A DNA stretch of 64,000 nucleotides from Marinovum algicola (GCF_900109145.1 NZ_FNYY01000015.1:62001-126000); one strand, 5' to 3'. Counted from the stretch's first letter, positions 1-8,279 are shown. Translations and numbers: made by a program. Notes: a model not told the origin generated them from the sequence alone.

Positions 1-654
1 GGCGCGATGTTCCGGCAACTGGCCGAGGCCGCCACAGTGCCGGTGGTGGCGCATCTCGATCATGGCTACACCGCCGAAGACTGCCGGATGGCGATCGACT
101 GCGGCTTTACCTCGGTGATGTTCGACGGTTCGCGCAAGCCGCTGGCCCAGAACATCGCCGAAACCGCGGCCATTGCCGAAATGGCGCATGCGGCGGGCGT
201 ATCCTGCGAAGGCGAGATCGGCTTTGTCGGCTATGACGGCGGCGAGACCTCGGCCGGGACCGACCCGGCGGAGGCGGCCAAATTCGCCCGCGAGACCTCC
301 GTCGATGCGATGGCGATCTCGGTCGGCAATGTGCATCTGCAACAGGACGCCGGCGCCGGGCTCGACGAGGCGCGCATCCGTGCCATCGAGGCGGTGACCG
401 ATGTGCCGCTGGTGATCCACGGCGGCTCGGGCGTGCCGATCGCGCAGCGCCGGCGGCTGGCGCGGGGTTCGCAAATCTGCAAGTTCAACATCGGAACCGA
501 GCTGCGCATGGCCTTTGGCGCAGCGCTGCGCGCGGCGGTCGAGAAAGACCCGAACCGGTTCGACCGGGTGGAGATCCTGAAAGACACCCACGACCCGGTT
601 GTTGCCGCCACCCGTCAGGTGCTGCGGGCGTTCAAGGCGGAATCACCGGGGTGA
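1..654 (+). CDS. Class II fructose-bisphosphate/ketose-bisphosphate aldolase, 5' truncated
   Basis: Zn-dependent class II aldolase of the FbaA/GatY/KbaY type, cleaving or forming a ketose bisphosphate in the cytoplasm. Only the C-terminal 217 codons are present; the reading frame is open to base 1, so the gene begins outside the window (the family is about 280-350 residues). Seen near the left edge is VAHLDHG, carrying the metal-binding histidine; further on are the VIHGGSGVP loop that binds metal and phosphate, and KFNIGTEL, typical of the phosphate-binding C-terminal part. The substrate (fructose-, tagatose- or another bisphosphate) cannot be read from the sequence. Its stop codon lies inside a strong hairpin and the next gene converges, so it is probably the last gene of an operon that starts to the left. 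Confidence 0.88.
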   Translation, partial: GAMFRQLAEAATVPVVAHLDHGYTAEDCRMAIDCGFTSVMFDGSRKPLAQNIAETAAIAEMAHAAGVSCEGEIGFVGYDGGETSAGTDPAEAAKFARETSVDAMAISVGNVHLQQDAGAGLDEARIRAIEAVTDVPLVIHGGSGVPIAQRRRLARGSQICKFNIGTELRMAFGAALRAAVEKDPNRFDRVEILKDTHDPVVAATRQVLRAFKAESPG

Positions 655-681
655 CACGCGCCCAGGAGCAGGCGCGTGTCA
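652..681. terminator. Hairpin between convergent aldolase and dioxygenase genes
   Basis: A perfect 11-base stem (652-662 with 671-681, TGACACGCGCC and its complement) with an 8-base loop starts on the aldolase stop codon. No U-tract follows, so it is a probable but not canonical terminator. Confidence 0.6.
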
Positions 682-710
682 CCGAACTCAGGCAGCCCTA
701 CCGCCGGGGT

Positions 711-1898
711 TCAGTGCGACCGCTTGCGGCCGTTCTGGTCCGCGATCTCGCGGCGCAGGCGCGCAACGGCCCAACCCTCGGCCAGCGCCTGGCGCAGTAC
801 GTCCTGCTGGCTCGGCGGGGCCATGCCCGACAGCGGCGAATCGATGTCGAGATTGGCCGGAAAGGGATAGCCCTCGGCAGTGGCCGCCACCACGGTGTCG
901 GCCTCGCGCGCGGTCAAGGTGCCGGCGGCAAGCAAGGCCTTGAGGTCGTCATAGACCGCCAGGGTGATGCGGCTGCGATCGACGATCTCGATCGAACGGC
1001 CATAGGCCGAGCCGACCTGCATCAGATTGGCAAAGCGATGGATATCGGCGGTCTTGTTGTCGCCCGCGGCATGGAAGGTCGCCGGGTTGAAGAACAGCAT
1101 GTCTCCCTTCGCCAGCGGAAGCTTCACATGCGCCTCCTCGAAGAACGCGCGGAACTGCGGCAACAGCACCGCGATATAGCCGGGCAGGTAGCTCTGCGAA
1201 TAGGGCAGAAGCTTGGTCGGCCCGCTCTCGATCGGCATGTCGCTGTGCGCCACAGCGCCCTGCAAGGTCAGCGCCGCCGACAGCGCATGTTGCGTGGCCG
1301 GAGTGCGCTTGAGCGTTTCGACGTCCTGAAACCCCATGTGATAGTCGCGGTGCGCGGTCTGCGCCTTGCCGCCGGGGCGGACGACGTTGGCCTGAAAGGT
1401 GATCTGATAGCCTGTTCCGAGCCAGCTTTCGCTGACCGCGCGGGTCAGTTCGTTGGCATTGTAGCGGGCAAAGAGCGCCGGCGCCTTCATGCAGAGCTTT
1501 TCATGCGCGTTCCAGACCCGGCTGTTGGCGCCGGCGGTGGCGAAATGGTCGCCTTTTCCGGTACTTCCGGCCTCTTCCTCGGCGATGATCGCATTCAGCT
1601 CTTCGGTAACGGCGTCGACGAGCCCGGTGTCGGCATACCCCTTGCGAATGGCGATGATGCCGGGACCGGAGAGAAAAGCCCGGTTCCATTCCGCCATCAC
1701 CAGCCGCGCCTGCGCCGGCTCGGCCATCGCCTGCCGCATGGCATCGCCGTCATAAACCGGGATGTTGCTCGCGATTTCGGTGGCATGGGGGTAGTCTTCA
1801 GCCGGGGTCCGCTGCGCCGTGTGGCGCTTGAAGGCCTCGAGGTCGCAATCGCGGTCATCAAGCCATACCGTGGGCCGGCCGGTCTGTTGGTCGAGCAT
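711..1898 (-). CDS. Phytanoyl-CoA dioxygenase (PhyH) family Fe(II)/2-oxoglutarate oxygenase
   Basis: A 395-residue cytoplasmic protein of the PhyH family, non-heme Fe(II)/2-oxoglutarate oxygenases that hydroxylate small molecules. The facial triad is visible as AHRD (His183, Asp185) and a distal FHAAGD His276. A preceding GGAGG at good spacing fixes the start. PhyH family substrates are very diverse (phytanoyl-CoA, ectoine, halogenated or phosphonate compounds), and nothing here identifies this one. It is divergent from a LacI-type regulator across 94 bases, which suggests local regulation, and it converges on the aldolase gene. Family assignment is secure; function is open. Confidence 0.82.
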   Translation of the reverse strand: MLDQQTGRPTVWLDDRDCDLEAFKRHTAQRTPAEDYPHATEIASNIPVYDGDAMRQAMAEPAQARLVMAEWNRAFLSGPGIIAIRKGYADTGLVDAVTEELNAIIAEEEAGSTGKGDHFATAGANSRVWNAHEKLCMKAPALFARYNANELTRAVSESWLGTGYQITFQANVVRPGGKAQTAHRDYHMGFQDVETLKRTPATQHALSAALTLQGAVAHSDMPIESGPTKLLPYSQSYLPGYIAVLLPQFRAFFEEAHVKLPLAKGDMLFFNPATFHAAGDNKTADIHRFANLMQVGSAYGRSIEIVDRSRITLAVYDDLKALLAAGTLTAREADTVVAATAEGYPFPANLDIDSPLSGMAPPSQQDVLRQALAEGWAVARLRREIADQNGRKRSH

Positions 1899-1992
1899 CT
1901 GTTGTCCTCCCGTGGTTGCACGTCCGACATCGAGACTAGGCAGCCAGTCGCACCCGGTCGCCGGGCAAATCCATCAAAAATACATCAGGCCC

Positions 1993-3027
1993 ATGTCACA
2001 CCGCTTCTCGATCAAGGAAATCGCGCATCAGGCCGGGCTCAGCACGGCCACCATCGACCGGGTGATCAACCGCCGCCCCGGGGTGCGTCGCCAGACCGCC
2101 AACCGCGTGCATGCCGCCATCCGCGAGCTCGAGGCGCAGGAGGCGCAATTGGCGATGTCGGGGCGCAAGCTGATGATCGATCTGTTGGTCGAGGCGCCGC
2201 AGGCCTTTCTCGACGCATTGCAGAGCGCGCTGCGCCAGGAGCTTCCCCTGATCCAGACCGCGATCTTTCGCGCCCGCAGCGATCTGCGCGCGCGATTCCC
2301 GACCGAGGCGCTTGTCGCCGGGCTGGAGCGGGCAGGCCGGCTGAAAAGCGATGGCGTCATCCTCATGGCCCCGGATACCGCGCCGATCCGCGCGGCGGTG
2401 GCGCGGCTGGCCGCAAGCGCAGTGCCGGTGGTGACCCTCGCCACCGACATGCCCGGCTCCGCGCGCGCCGGCTATGCCGGGCTCGACAACCGGCTGACCG
2501 GCGAAACCGCGGCCTGGCTGATGTGCCGGCTGATCGCCGGGCAGACGGCGCCGCATATCCTGGTCACCCAGCGCAACGATGCCTTTCGCGGCGAGGCCGA
2601 GCGCGCCGAGGGCTTCCGTGCCGCCATGGCCCGCGACCGGCCCGATGCGGCGATCACCCTGCTGGTGCAGGGCAAGGCGGGGGCGGATTTCGCCACGCAG
2701 GTCGCCGAGCGCTCACACCAGAGCCCGCCCGCCGGGCTTTATTCGATCGGCGGCAGCAATCGGGCGCTGGTGCAGGCCTTTGCCCGGCACGGGCTGCCGC
2801 GACCGGCGATGATCGGCCATGATCTCGACCCGGAAAACCGCGCGCTTCTGGCGGATGAGGCGCTGGATGCGGTGCTTTATCACGAGCTGACCGACGACAT
2901 CCGCCACGCCTTGCAGGTCTTTCTGTCGGTGCACAGCCAAGGTGCGGTGCCGATGCCGGAAAACGGCACGCCGCTGCGGGTCATGTTGCCGCCGATGATG
3001 GCCGGGCCGGCGCGATCCGAAGCCTGA
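1993..3027 (+). CDS. LacI/GalR family transcriptional regulator
   Basis: A 344-residue regulator. The N-terminal LacI helix-turn-helix is plain (residues about 6-30, FSIKEIAHQAGLSTATIDRV followed by the hinge-proximal NRRPGVRRQT). A periplasmic-binding-protein-like sugar-sensing domain follows from about residue 60. The start at 1993 was chosen because the helix-turn-helix begins at once; upstream in-frame codons overlap the divergent gene. The Shine-Dalgarno sequence is weak. It lies between the dioxygenase (divergent) and ccdAB (convergent). The effector is probably a sugar or sugar derivative by family habit. The target could be the dioxygenase or the truncated aldolase operon to the left; I saw no convincing LacI-type palindrome in the 94-base gap. 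Confidence 0.85.
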   Translation: MSHRFSIKEIAHQAGLSTATIDRVINRRPGVRRQTANRVHAAIRELEAQEAQLAMSGRKLMIDLLVEAPQAFLDALQSALRQELPLIQTAIFRARSDLRARFPTEALVAGLERAGRLKSDGVILMAPDTAPIRAAVARLAASAVPVVTLATDMPGSARAGYAGLDNRLTGETAAWLMCRLIAGQTAPHILVTQRNDAFRGEAERAEGFRAAMARDRPDAAITLLVQGKAGADFATQVAERSHQSPPAGLYSIGGSNRALVQAFARHGLPRPAMIGHDLDPENRALLADEALDAVLYHELTDDIRHALQVFLSVHSQGAVPMPENGTPLRVMLPPMMAGPARSEA

Positions 3028-3033
3028 GCCCGG

Positions 3034-3324
3034 TTACACGCCGCTCATCAGCACATCGATGGCCCGCGTGATGGCATCGCCCTGATCGGCGACCTGCCCC
3101 CGGCGGCGCAGATCGGCGCGGCGCACCGCAGCAATCAGCCGAGTGGCCAGCACAAGCGCGCGACCGTCAAATCGGATCTCGGGATTGAGATGCCGGACCG
3201 CAGGGTACTCGGGCAGCAGCGGGATCACCACGACGGCAGGATCGGGCGGCAGAAGATCGCTTTCCACCACCACCATCAGAACGCCGCTGTATTCTGCGAT
3301 GTCGAAGCGGCTCAGCGGCTCCAT
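3034..3324 (-). CDS. ccdB: CcdB-like toxin (DNA gyrase poison)
   Basis: A 96-residue protein close to F-plasmid CcdB (101 residues) in length and layout: FDIAEYSGVLMVVVESDLL near the start, a VVIPLLP strand, and the C-terminal AIDVLMSGV that corresponds to the CcdB tail contacting gyrase A. CcdB poisons gyrase when not bound by CcdA. An in-frame start further upstream (3384) would add 20 residues lying wholly inside ccdA; the start at 3324 gives the family length and a 13-base overlap with ccdA, as in other type II modules. I see no frameshift or truncation. Whether it is still active as a toxin cannot be decided by reading. Confidence 0.82.
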   Translation of the reverse strand: MEPLSRFDIAEYSGVLMVVVESDLLPPDPAVVVIPLLPEYPAVRHLNPEIRFDGRALVLATRLIAAVRRADLRRRGQVADQGDAITRAIDVLMSGV

Positions 3325-3566
3325 GTCGCCCCGCCGGGCGCAGCGATGATCTCGGCCAGCGGATGGCCATGGCGTTCGTGCCAATCCGCCTGTGCCGCAA
3401 AGGCCTCGGCATTGTCCTTCAGCCAGTGCCGGTGCCGGGCCTCGGCCACGGCATGGCGCAGCGCCTGATCGGCCACCGCCGAGACATTGATGCCAAGCTC
3501 TCGGGCATCGGCCAGCGCCGCGGCATCAAGCGTGAGAGAGGTCTTGCGTCGGGGGGCAGGGGTCAT
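3312..3566 (-). CDS. ccdA: CcdA-like antitoxin
   Basis: An 84-residue antitoxin. The N-terminal half (KTSLTLDAAALADARELGIN) fits the ribbon-helix-helix DNA-binding fold of CcdA. The C-terminal half carries the W-LKDN-EAF stretch and a disordered acidic/basic tail expected to wrap and neutralise CcdB. It is the first gene of the pair, preceded by a GGAG at good spacing, and overlaps ccdB by 13 bases, so the two are co-translated. By family behaviour the CcdA-CcdB complex represses its own promoter; a pair of direct repeats sits just upstream. The module lies between unrelated metabolic genes with no plasmid gene nearby. Confidence 0.82.
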   Translation of the reverse strand: MTPAPRRKTSLTLDAAALADARELGINVSAVADQALRHAVAEARHRHWLKDNAEAFAAQADWHERHGHPLAEIIAAPGGATWSR

Positions 3567-3583
3567 GAATAGGGCTCCGCAAA

Positions 3584-3604
3584 TATACCGCTAATGTATA
3601 CCGC
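3584..3604 (-). promoter_or_regulatory. Direct repeats upstream of ccdAB, probable autoregulatory operator
   Basis: TATACCGC occurs twice in direct orientation (3584-3591 and 3597-3604), 13 bases apart, ending about 18 bases before the ccdA start. They form an AT-rich patch in GC-rich surroundings. Placement fits autorepression by the CcdA-CcdB complex; this is inference. Confidence 0.45.
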
Positions 3605-3641
3605 GCCGGCATCCGCTTCAAGCCCTGTGGCAAGGCGCGGC

Positions 3642-4340
3642 CTATTGGCCGGTCCTCAGCCGCGCCGCCACCTCGGCCATGGTCAGGGCTGCCTCGATAC
3701 TGTCGATCACCGGGATGCCATGCCGGGCAGACAGGGCTCTGGCGCGGCCGGTCAGCCCGCCGGAGCCGAGGATGATTGCCCCGGCGCCGTCGAAGTTGCG
3801 GGCGTCCTGGATCGTCGCGTCGAGCTTGCGGGAAATCTCCGCCCCGCCCGCCGCCGCCGAGGCGACGCCGATCCCGGCGGCGCGCACCGTGCAGATATCG
3901 CCGGCGCCCAGGGCCGCCACCAGCGCGCGGATCCCCGGCACCATGGTGTCGACCGTGGTGACGATGGCGATGCGCGGCGCGAACAGCCGGGCCACGGAAA
4001 TTGCCGCCTCGGCCGCGCAGACGATCGGCGCCTCCAGAAACCGCCGCCCGCCGCTGACCGCGATATCGTCGAAACAGGCCATGACATAGGCGTCATAGCC
4101 GGGATGCCGCGACAAGAGGTCGATGGCCAGGGGTTCGGCCACCGCCCGGTCGGCCCGGGTCTCGATCGAGCGCGGGCTGCCTTCGGGGTGCAAGACCCGG
4201 GCCGATGTGGCCCGGTCGAGCACCCCGGTGGCGGCATCGGAGACAAGGCGCGTGACCTCGGGATTGCCGTTGGGGTTGACGACGAGGATGCGGCGCAGAG
4301 CGGTCTGCTCTGTGGCGCGGGGTGAAACTGCGGTGTCCAT
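3642..4340 (-). CDS. Asp/Glu/hydantoin racemase-like protein with one catalytic Cys replaced
   Basis: A 232-residue member of the Asp/Glu/hydantoin racemase superfamily (two-domain Rossmann-like, cytoplasmic). The first catalytic cysteine is present (VMACFDD, Cys89). At the second site, where the family has LGCAGM, this protein reads LGSGGL (Ser193). Two-cysteine members racemise by acid/base cysteines; one-cysteine members such as arylmalonate decarboxylase do other chemistry, so racemase activity is doubtful. The gene starts one base after the stop of the TRAP large permease and is the last gene of that operon. This suggests it acts on the imported substrate. The start at 4340 avoids a long overlap with the permease. 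The residue difference is seen directly; the function is inferred. Confidence 0.7.
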   Translation of the reverse strand: MDTAVSPRATEQTALRRILVVNPNGNPEVTRLVSDAATGVLDRATSARVLHPEGSPRSIETRADRAVAEPLAIDLLSRHPGYDAYVMACFDDIAVSGGRRFLEAPIVCAAEAAISVARLFAPRIAIVTTVDTMVPGIRALVAALGAGDICTVRAAGIGVASAAAGGAEISRKLDATIQDARNFDGAGAIILGSGGLTGRARALSARHGIPVIDSIEAALTMAEVAARLRTGQ

Positions 4341-4341
4341 C

Positions 4342-5643
4342 TCAGCGCCCCGCAGCCATATCGGGCAGGAAGAGCGCGATCTGCGGCACCGCCACCAGCA
4401 GCGCGGCAAAGACGATCATGATGATCACGAAGGGCGTCGCGCCGCGGATCACGTCGTTGAAATCGCCGCCGCCCTTGCGCACGCCCTGGACCACAAAGAG
4501 GTTCATGCCGACAGGGGGCGTGATCAGACCGATCTCGCACATCACCACCACGAAGACCCCGAACCACACCGGATCGACCCCGAGAGCGGTAACCATCGGC
4601 ACCGCGATCGGCACGGTCAGCACCAGCATCGACATGGCGTCCATGAACATGCCGAGGATGACGTAGAATACCACCAAGAGCAGCAGAAGCGTGGTCTGCG
4701 ACAGGCCCAGCCCGGTCACCCAGCGGGTCACCGCCTGGGTGCCGCCGGTCATCGACAGGGTCACGTTCAGCAGCAGCGCGCAGACAATCACCAGGATCAC
4801 CATGCCCGAGGTGCGGGCCGACTGGATGAAACAATTCTCCAAGAGATCCCAGCTCAGCCGGCCGCCTTTCCAGACGAAGTAGAAGGCCGCGATCACGCCG
4901 AGCGCGGCGCTTTCGGTGGGTGTCGCAAGCCCGCCGTAGATCGAGCCCATGACGATGCCGAAGATCACCGCCGGCGGCACGAGATGGCGCAGGAGGCGGC
5001 GTTTCTCCTCCTTCGAGACCTCCGGCGCGGCGGAATTGCGGCCCGCATCCGGATAGCTGAAGGCGACATAGGCCGAGAACAGCAGGGTCAGCAGCACGCC
5101 GGGCAGGATGCCGGCAATGAAAAGCTGCCCGACCGAGACATTGGCCAGCGAGCCATAGACCAGCAGGTTGACCGACGGCGGGATCAGAATGCCGAGCGTG
5201 CCGCCGGCGGCCAATGTGCCAAGCGCCGGGCGTACCGGATAATCGCGTTCGCCAAGCGCCGGCAGGGCGATGGTGCCGACCGTCGCGGCGGTGGCGACCG
5301 AAGAGCCCGAGGTCGCCGAAAACAGCGCGCAGGTGCCGATATTGGTGTGCAGCAGACCGCCGGGCAGGCGCCCGAGCCAGACCGCCAGCGTCTCGAACAT
5401 GCGGTCGGCGATGCCCCCGCGCAGCAACAGCTCGCCCAACAGCATGAACAGCGGGATCGCGGTCATCACCGGGTTGTTGAGCGTGCCCCAGACGACGCCG
5501 CCCATGGTTTCGACCAGCGGCATGCCATAGGCCATATAGCCGCCGACGCCGCCCACGGTCAGGATCGAGACCGCCACCGGCATCGACAGGAACATCAACA
5601 GCAACATGACCATGAAGCCGGTGAAAATGACGGTAATGCTCAT
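4342..5643 (-). CDS. dctM: TRAP transporter large permease (DctM type)
   Basis: A 433-residue integral membrane protein of the DctM/SiaM family, the channel subunit of a Na+-coupled TRAP importer for carboxylate-type solutes. About 12 hydrophobic segments run through it; family signatures visible are the GSSVATAATVGTIALP stretch and ILIPPSVNLLVYG. The start overlaps the small permease stop by four bases (ATGA), so they are translationally coupled. It is followed after one base by the racemase-like gene. The cognate binding protein is at 6225-7253. An RpiR operator lies upstream of the operon. Confidence 0.92.
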   Translation of the reverse strand: MSITVIFTGFMVMLLLMFLSMPVAVSILTVGGVGGYMAYGMPLVETMGGVVWGTLNNPVMTAIPLFMLLGELLLRGGIADRMFETLAVWLGRLPGGLLHTNIGTCALFSATSGSSVATAATVGTIALPALGERDYPVRPALGTLAAGGTLGILIPPSVNLLVYGSLANVSVGQLFIAGILPGVLLTLLFSAYVAFSYPDAGRNSAAPEVSKEEKRRLLRHLVPPAVIFGIVMGSIYGGLATPTESAALGVIAAFYFVWKGGRLSWDLLENCFIQSARTSGMVILVIVCALLLNVTLSMTGGTQAVTRWVTGLGLSQTTLLLLLVVFYVILGMFMDAMSMLVLTVPIAVPMVTALGVDPVWFGVFVVVMCEIGLITPPVGMNLFVVQGVRKGGGDFNDVIRGATPFVIIMIVFAALLVAVPQIALFLPDMAAGR

Positions 5644-6197
5644 GCCCGTGCCTCCAGATCGGAAAGTTCGGCTTCCAGTTCGTCCTCGACGGTTTCCGGC
5701 GCGAAATCGCGGGTCAGCGCCGCGCCATTGCCGCGCCCGGCCAGCGCCAGGGCGCGCAGGGCCAGCAGGATGGTCGCGAGAGTGAAGACCCCCATGCCGA
5801 TCATCCAGAACATCTGCGGCCAGATCAGCGGCGTCATCCAGGGCGTCTGCGCCACCGAGCCGAACATCTGGGTCTCCTGCACCGTGCGGACGGTAAAGAC
5901 CGCCAGAAAGATCGCCAGCGCCGCAAGCGACACCGCCGACAGAAGGTTCAGAACCGCCTGCGCCCGTTCCGGCATCCGCATGTGCAGCAGGTTGATCCGG
6001 ATATGGCTGCGCTCGACCGCCGTGACGGCAAAGCAGAGGGGAGCCCCGATGGCGATGGCATAGCCCGAAAGCTCGTCCACCCCGGCCAGCGAATGATTGA
6101 GAAGTTTGCGCAATATGGTCTCGGCCGCGATGACGACGCAGAGCGCCGTCATCATCAGACCGAAGACAATCGCACATATTCGCGAATAGGTCTTCAT
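5640..6197 (-). CDS. dctQ: TRAP transporter small permease (DctQ type)
   Basis: A 185-residue membrane protein with four predicted transmembrane segments, as in DctQ family small subunits. The pattern AETILRKLLNHSLAGVDELSGYAIAIGA followed by VERSHIRINLL is typical (a conserved acidic residue in the second helix and an H-I-R loop). The C-terminus is an acidic, charged tail. A strong GGGAGG Shine-Dalgarno sequence precedes the start. It lies 27 bases after the binding-protein gene and overlaps dctM by four bases. It works with DctM as the inner-membrane half of the importer; the substrate is not known. Confidence 0.9.
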   Translation of the reverse strand: MKTYSRICAIVFGLMMTALCVVIAAETILRKLLNHSLAGVDELSGYAIAIGAPLCFAVTAVERSHIRINLLHMRMPERAQAVLNLLSAVSLAALAIFLAVFTVRTVQETQMFGSVAQTPWMTPLIWPQMFWMIGMGVFTLATILLALRALALAGRGNGAALTRDFAPETVEDELEAELSDLEARA

Positions 6198-6224
6198 CGG
6201 TAAATCCCTCCCTCTGACGTTGCC

Positions 6225-7253
6225 TTACAGGCCCAGCTTGGCGCCGACCGAAGCCATCCAGTCAGCCTCGCAGCTTTCGTTCACGGCATTGCATTGCTTG
6301 GTCCAGGCCGGCAGCGACGAGCCGACCAGCGCATCCGAGACGGCCTTGAGATCGGCGTCGGACACCGGCACGCTTTTCAGCGAATACTCGGTGCCATGTT
6401 CGCAGGGGGCCTGCCCGGTGTTGCAGTTCATCGCATCGACATAAAGCTCTTCGGAATAGGCCCAGACGTCGCTTACCAGCGTGTCGATGGCGCCTTGCAG
6501 CTTGTCCTGCTGTTCGCCGTCCAGCGCGTTCCAGCTGTCGAGGTTGATGGCATATCCGTTCACCGCCAGTTGCAGCGCGATCGGCAGCACGGTGGTGGTG
6601 ACCTCGGGCCAGCCGGCGGAATTGGCCGAAGACGGCCCGGTGATCGCGCAATCGACAACCCCGCGCGCCAGCGACTGCTGGACCTCGCCAAAGGGCAGCG
6701 GGATGCCGGTGGCGCCGAACTGGCCGACAAAGGCGGCGGCGGATTGATCGCCGACCCGCACCTTCAGACCTTCGAGATCGGCAAGGCCGCCGATTTCCGG
6801 CTTGCAGAAGATCACCTGCGGGCCGGCCGGCCAGACACCCAGCAGCTTGGAATTGAAGCGCTGCTGAACCGCGGCGTCCACCACCGGCAGGAAGGCCTCG
6901 GTATGCGCCTTGCCGCTGGCGTAATCCGGGTTCTGGCCAACGAGATCGAGGCCCAGCATGGTGGGTTCGTCGCGGCTGACCTGCGGGCCACGGAAGGAAA
7001 CGATGTCGAACAGACCGGTGCGGATCACCCGCATGCCGTCATTGTCGGGAATGCCGGCGACATCGACCGGCAGATATTCCACCGTGGCATCGATGCCCGA
7101 GGTTTCGGCGAAATTCTCGAAGAAGGGCTGTTCCTTCTGTTGCTGGATCAGGCCGGATCCGACCGGCTGGCCCAGAACGCGCAGCGAGACGGGCTCGGCT
7201 GCGGCGGCCTGGGCGAGACAGATCAGGGCGGTGGTGGCAAAGAGTGAACGCAT
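6225..7253 (-). CDS. dctP: TRAP transporter substrate-binding protein (DctP/TAXI-like)
   Basis: A 342-residue periplasmic binding protein, the first gene of the TRAP operon. The signal peptide is clear (MRSLFATTALICLAQAAAAEP). The body has the DctP pattern, including ADLEGLKVRVGDQSAAAFVGQ, corresponding to the family DLKGLKIR region with its arginine that salt-bridges a substrate carboxylate, and PLPFGEVQQSLARGVVDCAI. The substrate is therefore probably a carboxylate. An 18-base perfect dyad, shared with the RpiR gene, lies about 50 bases upstream, so the operon is likely controlled by that regulator. Confidence 0.9.
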   Translation of the reverse strand: MRSLFATTALICLAQAAAAEPVSLRVLGQPVGSGLIQQQKEQPFFENFAETSGIDATVEYLPVDVAGIPDNDGMRVIRTGLFDIVSFRGPQVSRDEPTMLGLDLVGQNPDYASGKAHTEAFLPVVDAAVQQRFNSKLLGVWPAGPQVIFCKPEIGGLADLEGLKVRVGDQSAAAFVGQFGATGIPLPFGEVQQSLARGVVDCAITGPSSANSAGWPEVTTTVLPIALQLAVNGYAINLDSWNALDGEQQDKLQGAIDTLVSDVWAYSEELYVDAMNCNTGQAPCEHGTEYSLKSVPVSDADLKAVSDALVGSSLPAWTKQCNAVNESCEADWMASVGAKLGL

Positions 7254-7301
7254 GGCAATGTCCTTTCACGTGGGCATGAGTCGCGGTGTCGTTACACTGT
7301 C

Positions 7302-7319
7302 ATGAAAACTCATTTTCAT
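7302..7319. promoter_or_regulatory. Probable RpiR operator upstream of the TRAP operon
   Basis: ATGAAAACTCATTTTCAT: perfect 7-base arms (ATGAAAA and TTTTCAT) around a 4-base spacer. It lies about 50 bases upstream of dctP. The same dyad occurs in front of the adjacent RpiR gene at 8280-8297, differing only in the spacer. Confidence 0.72.
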
Positions 7320-7408
7320 CATTTCACAAAGAACTTTTCGCGAAAGAAACGTTATTTTCTTCATTCGGGGCCGCAACGCGCGGAATTCGGGCAATTTCCC
7401 GGGCCCGG

Positions 7409-7435
7409 GCCCAGGCGGAAAAACCGCCCTCGGGC
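7409..7435 (-). terminator. Stem-loop directly after the RpiR gene
   Basis: GGCGG/CCGCC stem with a five-base loop (7414-7428), extended by a GCCC/GGGC outer stem (7409-7412 with 7432-7435). It abuts the regulator stop codon. On the transcribed strand the loop is T-rich but no U-tract follows the stem. Confidence 0.45.
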
Positions 7436-8269
7436 TCAGAGTTCGCGCAACAGGTCGTTGTAGTTTTCGATCGATTGCAACCTTTGGCGGCCCGAATCAG
7501 CCGCCAGCTCGATGGTCCTGTTGGTGATCAGATTGATCAGCGCCATGACGCTCACATGGCTGAACAGCGGCCCCGACGACCGGGTTGCGCAGCGGAAATG
7601 CCAGCCTGCGCCGCGGTTGGCCGCCACCCCTTCGTCGGTGATCAGCGCGATCTCGGCCCCGGTCGCGGCAATCGCCGCCAGCAGTTCGTCGAAACCGGCG
7701 ATCCGGCGGCGCAGCCCGAACAGGACCACCACATCGCGCTCGGTCATCCGCGCCACATGTTCGCCCATGGTCTGGCCACCGCCGGGCACCGGAACCGCAT
7801 CGTCAATCGCCTGAAGCAACTGCCATTGCAGGTATGTCGCCAGAGAATTCGAGGCGCGATAGCCCACACACCAGACCTTGCGCGCAGCCAGCAGCGCCTC
7901 GGCCAGCCGATCGATATCATCGCGCGAGACATCGCCGATGGTGTCGCGCAGATTGCGGATATCGCTGTCCAGATAGCTCTCGGGATCGGCCATATCGGCC
8001 TGACCGGCATGTTGCAGATAAAGCCGCGATCCGCTGCTGGCCTCGTCGCGGGCGTCGCGCCGGGCATCTTCGTAGGATTTGTAGCCCAGCCGCCGGACAA
8101 AGCGCGTCACCGTCGCGTTCGACACCCCGGCCAGCGCCGCCAACTCCGAGGCCGAGTAGCTGGCCAGTTCACCGGGGAAATCGCAGACCAGCTCGCCCAG
8201 CCGACGCTCCGCCGGGTGCAACTCGGGAAGTTTGCGGCGCACACGGGCAAGAAAGGACTGGTCGGGCAT
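7436..8269 (-). CDS. RpiR/MurR family transcriptional regulator (HTH plus SIS domain)
   Basis: A 277-residue regulator. The N-terminal RpiR helix-turn-helix lies at about residues 40-61 (SASELAALAGVSNATVTRFV). A SIS sugar-phosphate-binding domain covers about residues 110-260. An earlier in-frame ATG at 8281 exists, but a perfect GGAGG sits five bases before the ATG at 8269, and the 8281 codon falls inside the operator, so 8269 is preferred. RpiR proteins usually sense phosphorylated sugars and act as repressors or activators. Matching operators upstream of this gene and of the facing TRAP operon suggest autoregulation plus control of transport. Confidence 0.88.
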   Translation of the reverse strand: MPDQSFLARVRRKLPELHPAERRLGELVCDFPGELASYSASELAALAGVSNATVTRFVRRLGYKSYEDARRDARDEASSGSRLYLQHAGQADMADPESYLDSDIRNLRDTIGDVSRDDIDRLAEALLAARKVWCVGYRASNSLATYLQWQLLQAIDDAVPVPGGGQTMGEHVARMTERDVVVLFGLRRRIAGFDELLAAIAATGAEIALITDEGVAANRGAGWHFRCATRSSGPLFSHVSVMALINLITNRTIELAADSGRQRLQSIENYNDLLREL

Positions 8270-8279
8270 CGCGGCCTCC

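Noticed and set aside
1899-1992. LacI-type operator between the dioxygenase and LacI genes
   Set aside because: No convincing centrally symmetric palindrome with a CG core was seen in the 94 bases.
651-2822. Very long open frame on the plus strand (723 codons) covering the dioxygenase gene and part of the LacI gene
   Set aside because: It lies antisense to a gene with clear PhyH motifs; the composition (Arg/Gly/Ala-rich, no domain pattern) is that of a high-GC shadow frame.
4123-6063. His/Asp/Arg-rich 646-codon frame opposite dctM and dctQ
   Set aside because: Same explanation: complement of hydrophobic permease genes, no ribosome-binding site or family pattern.
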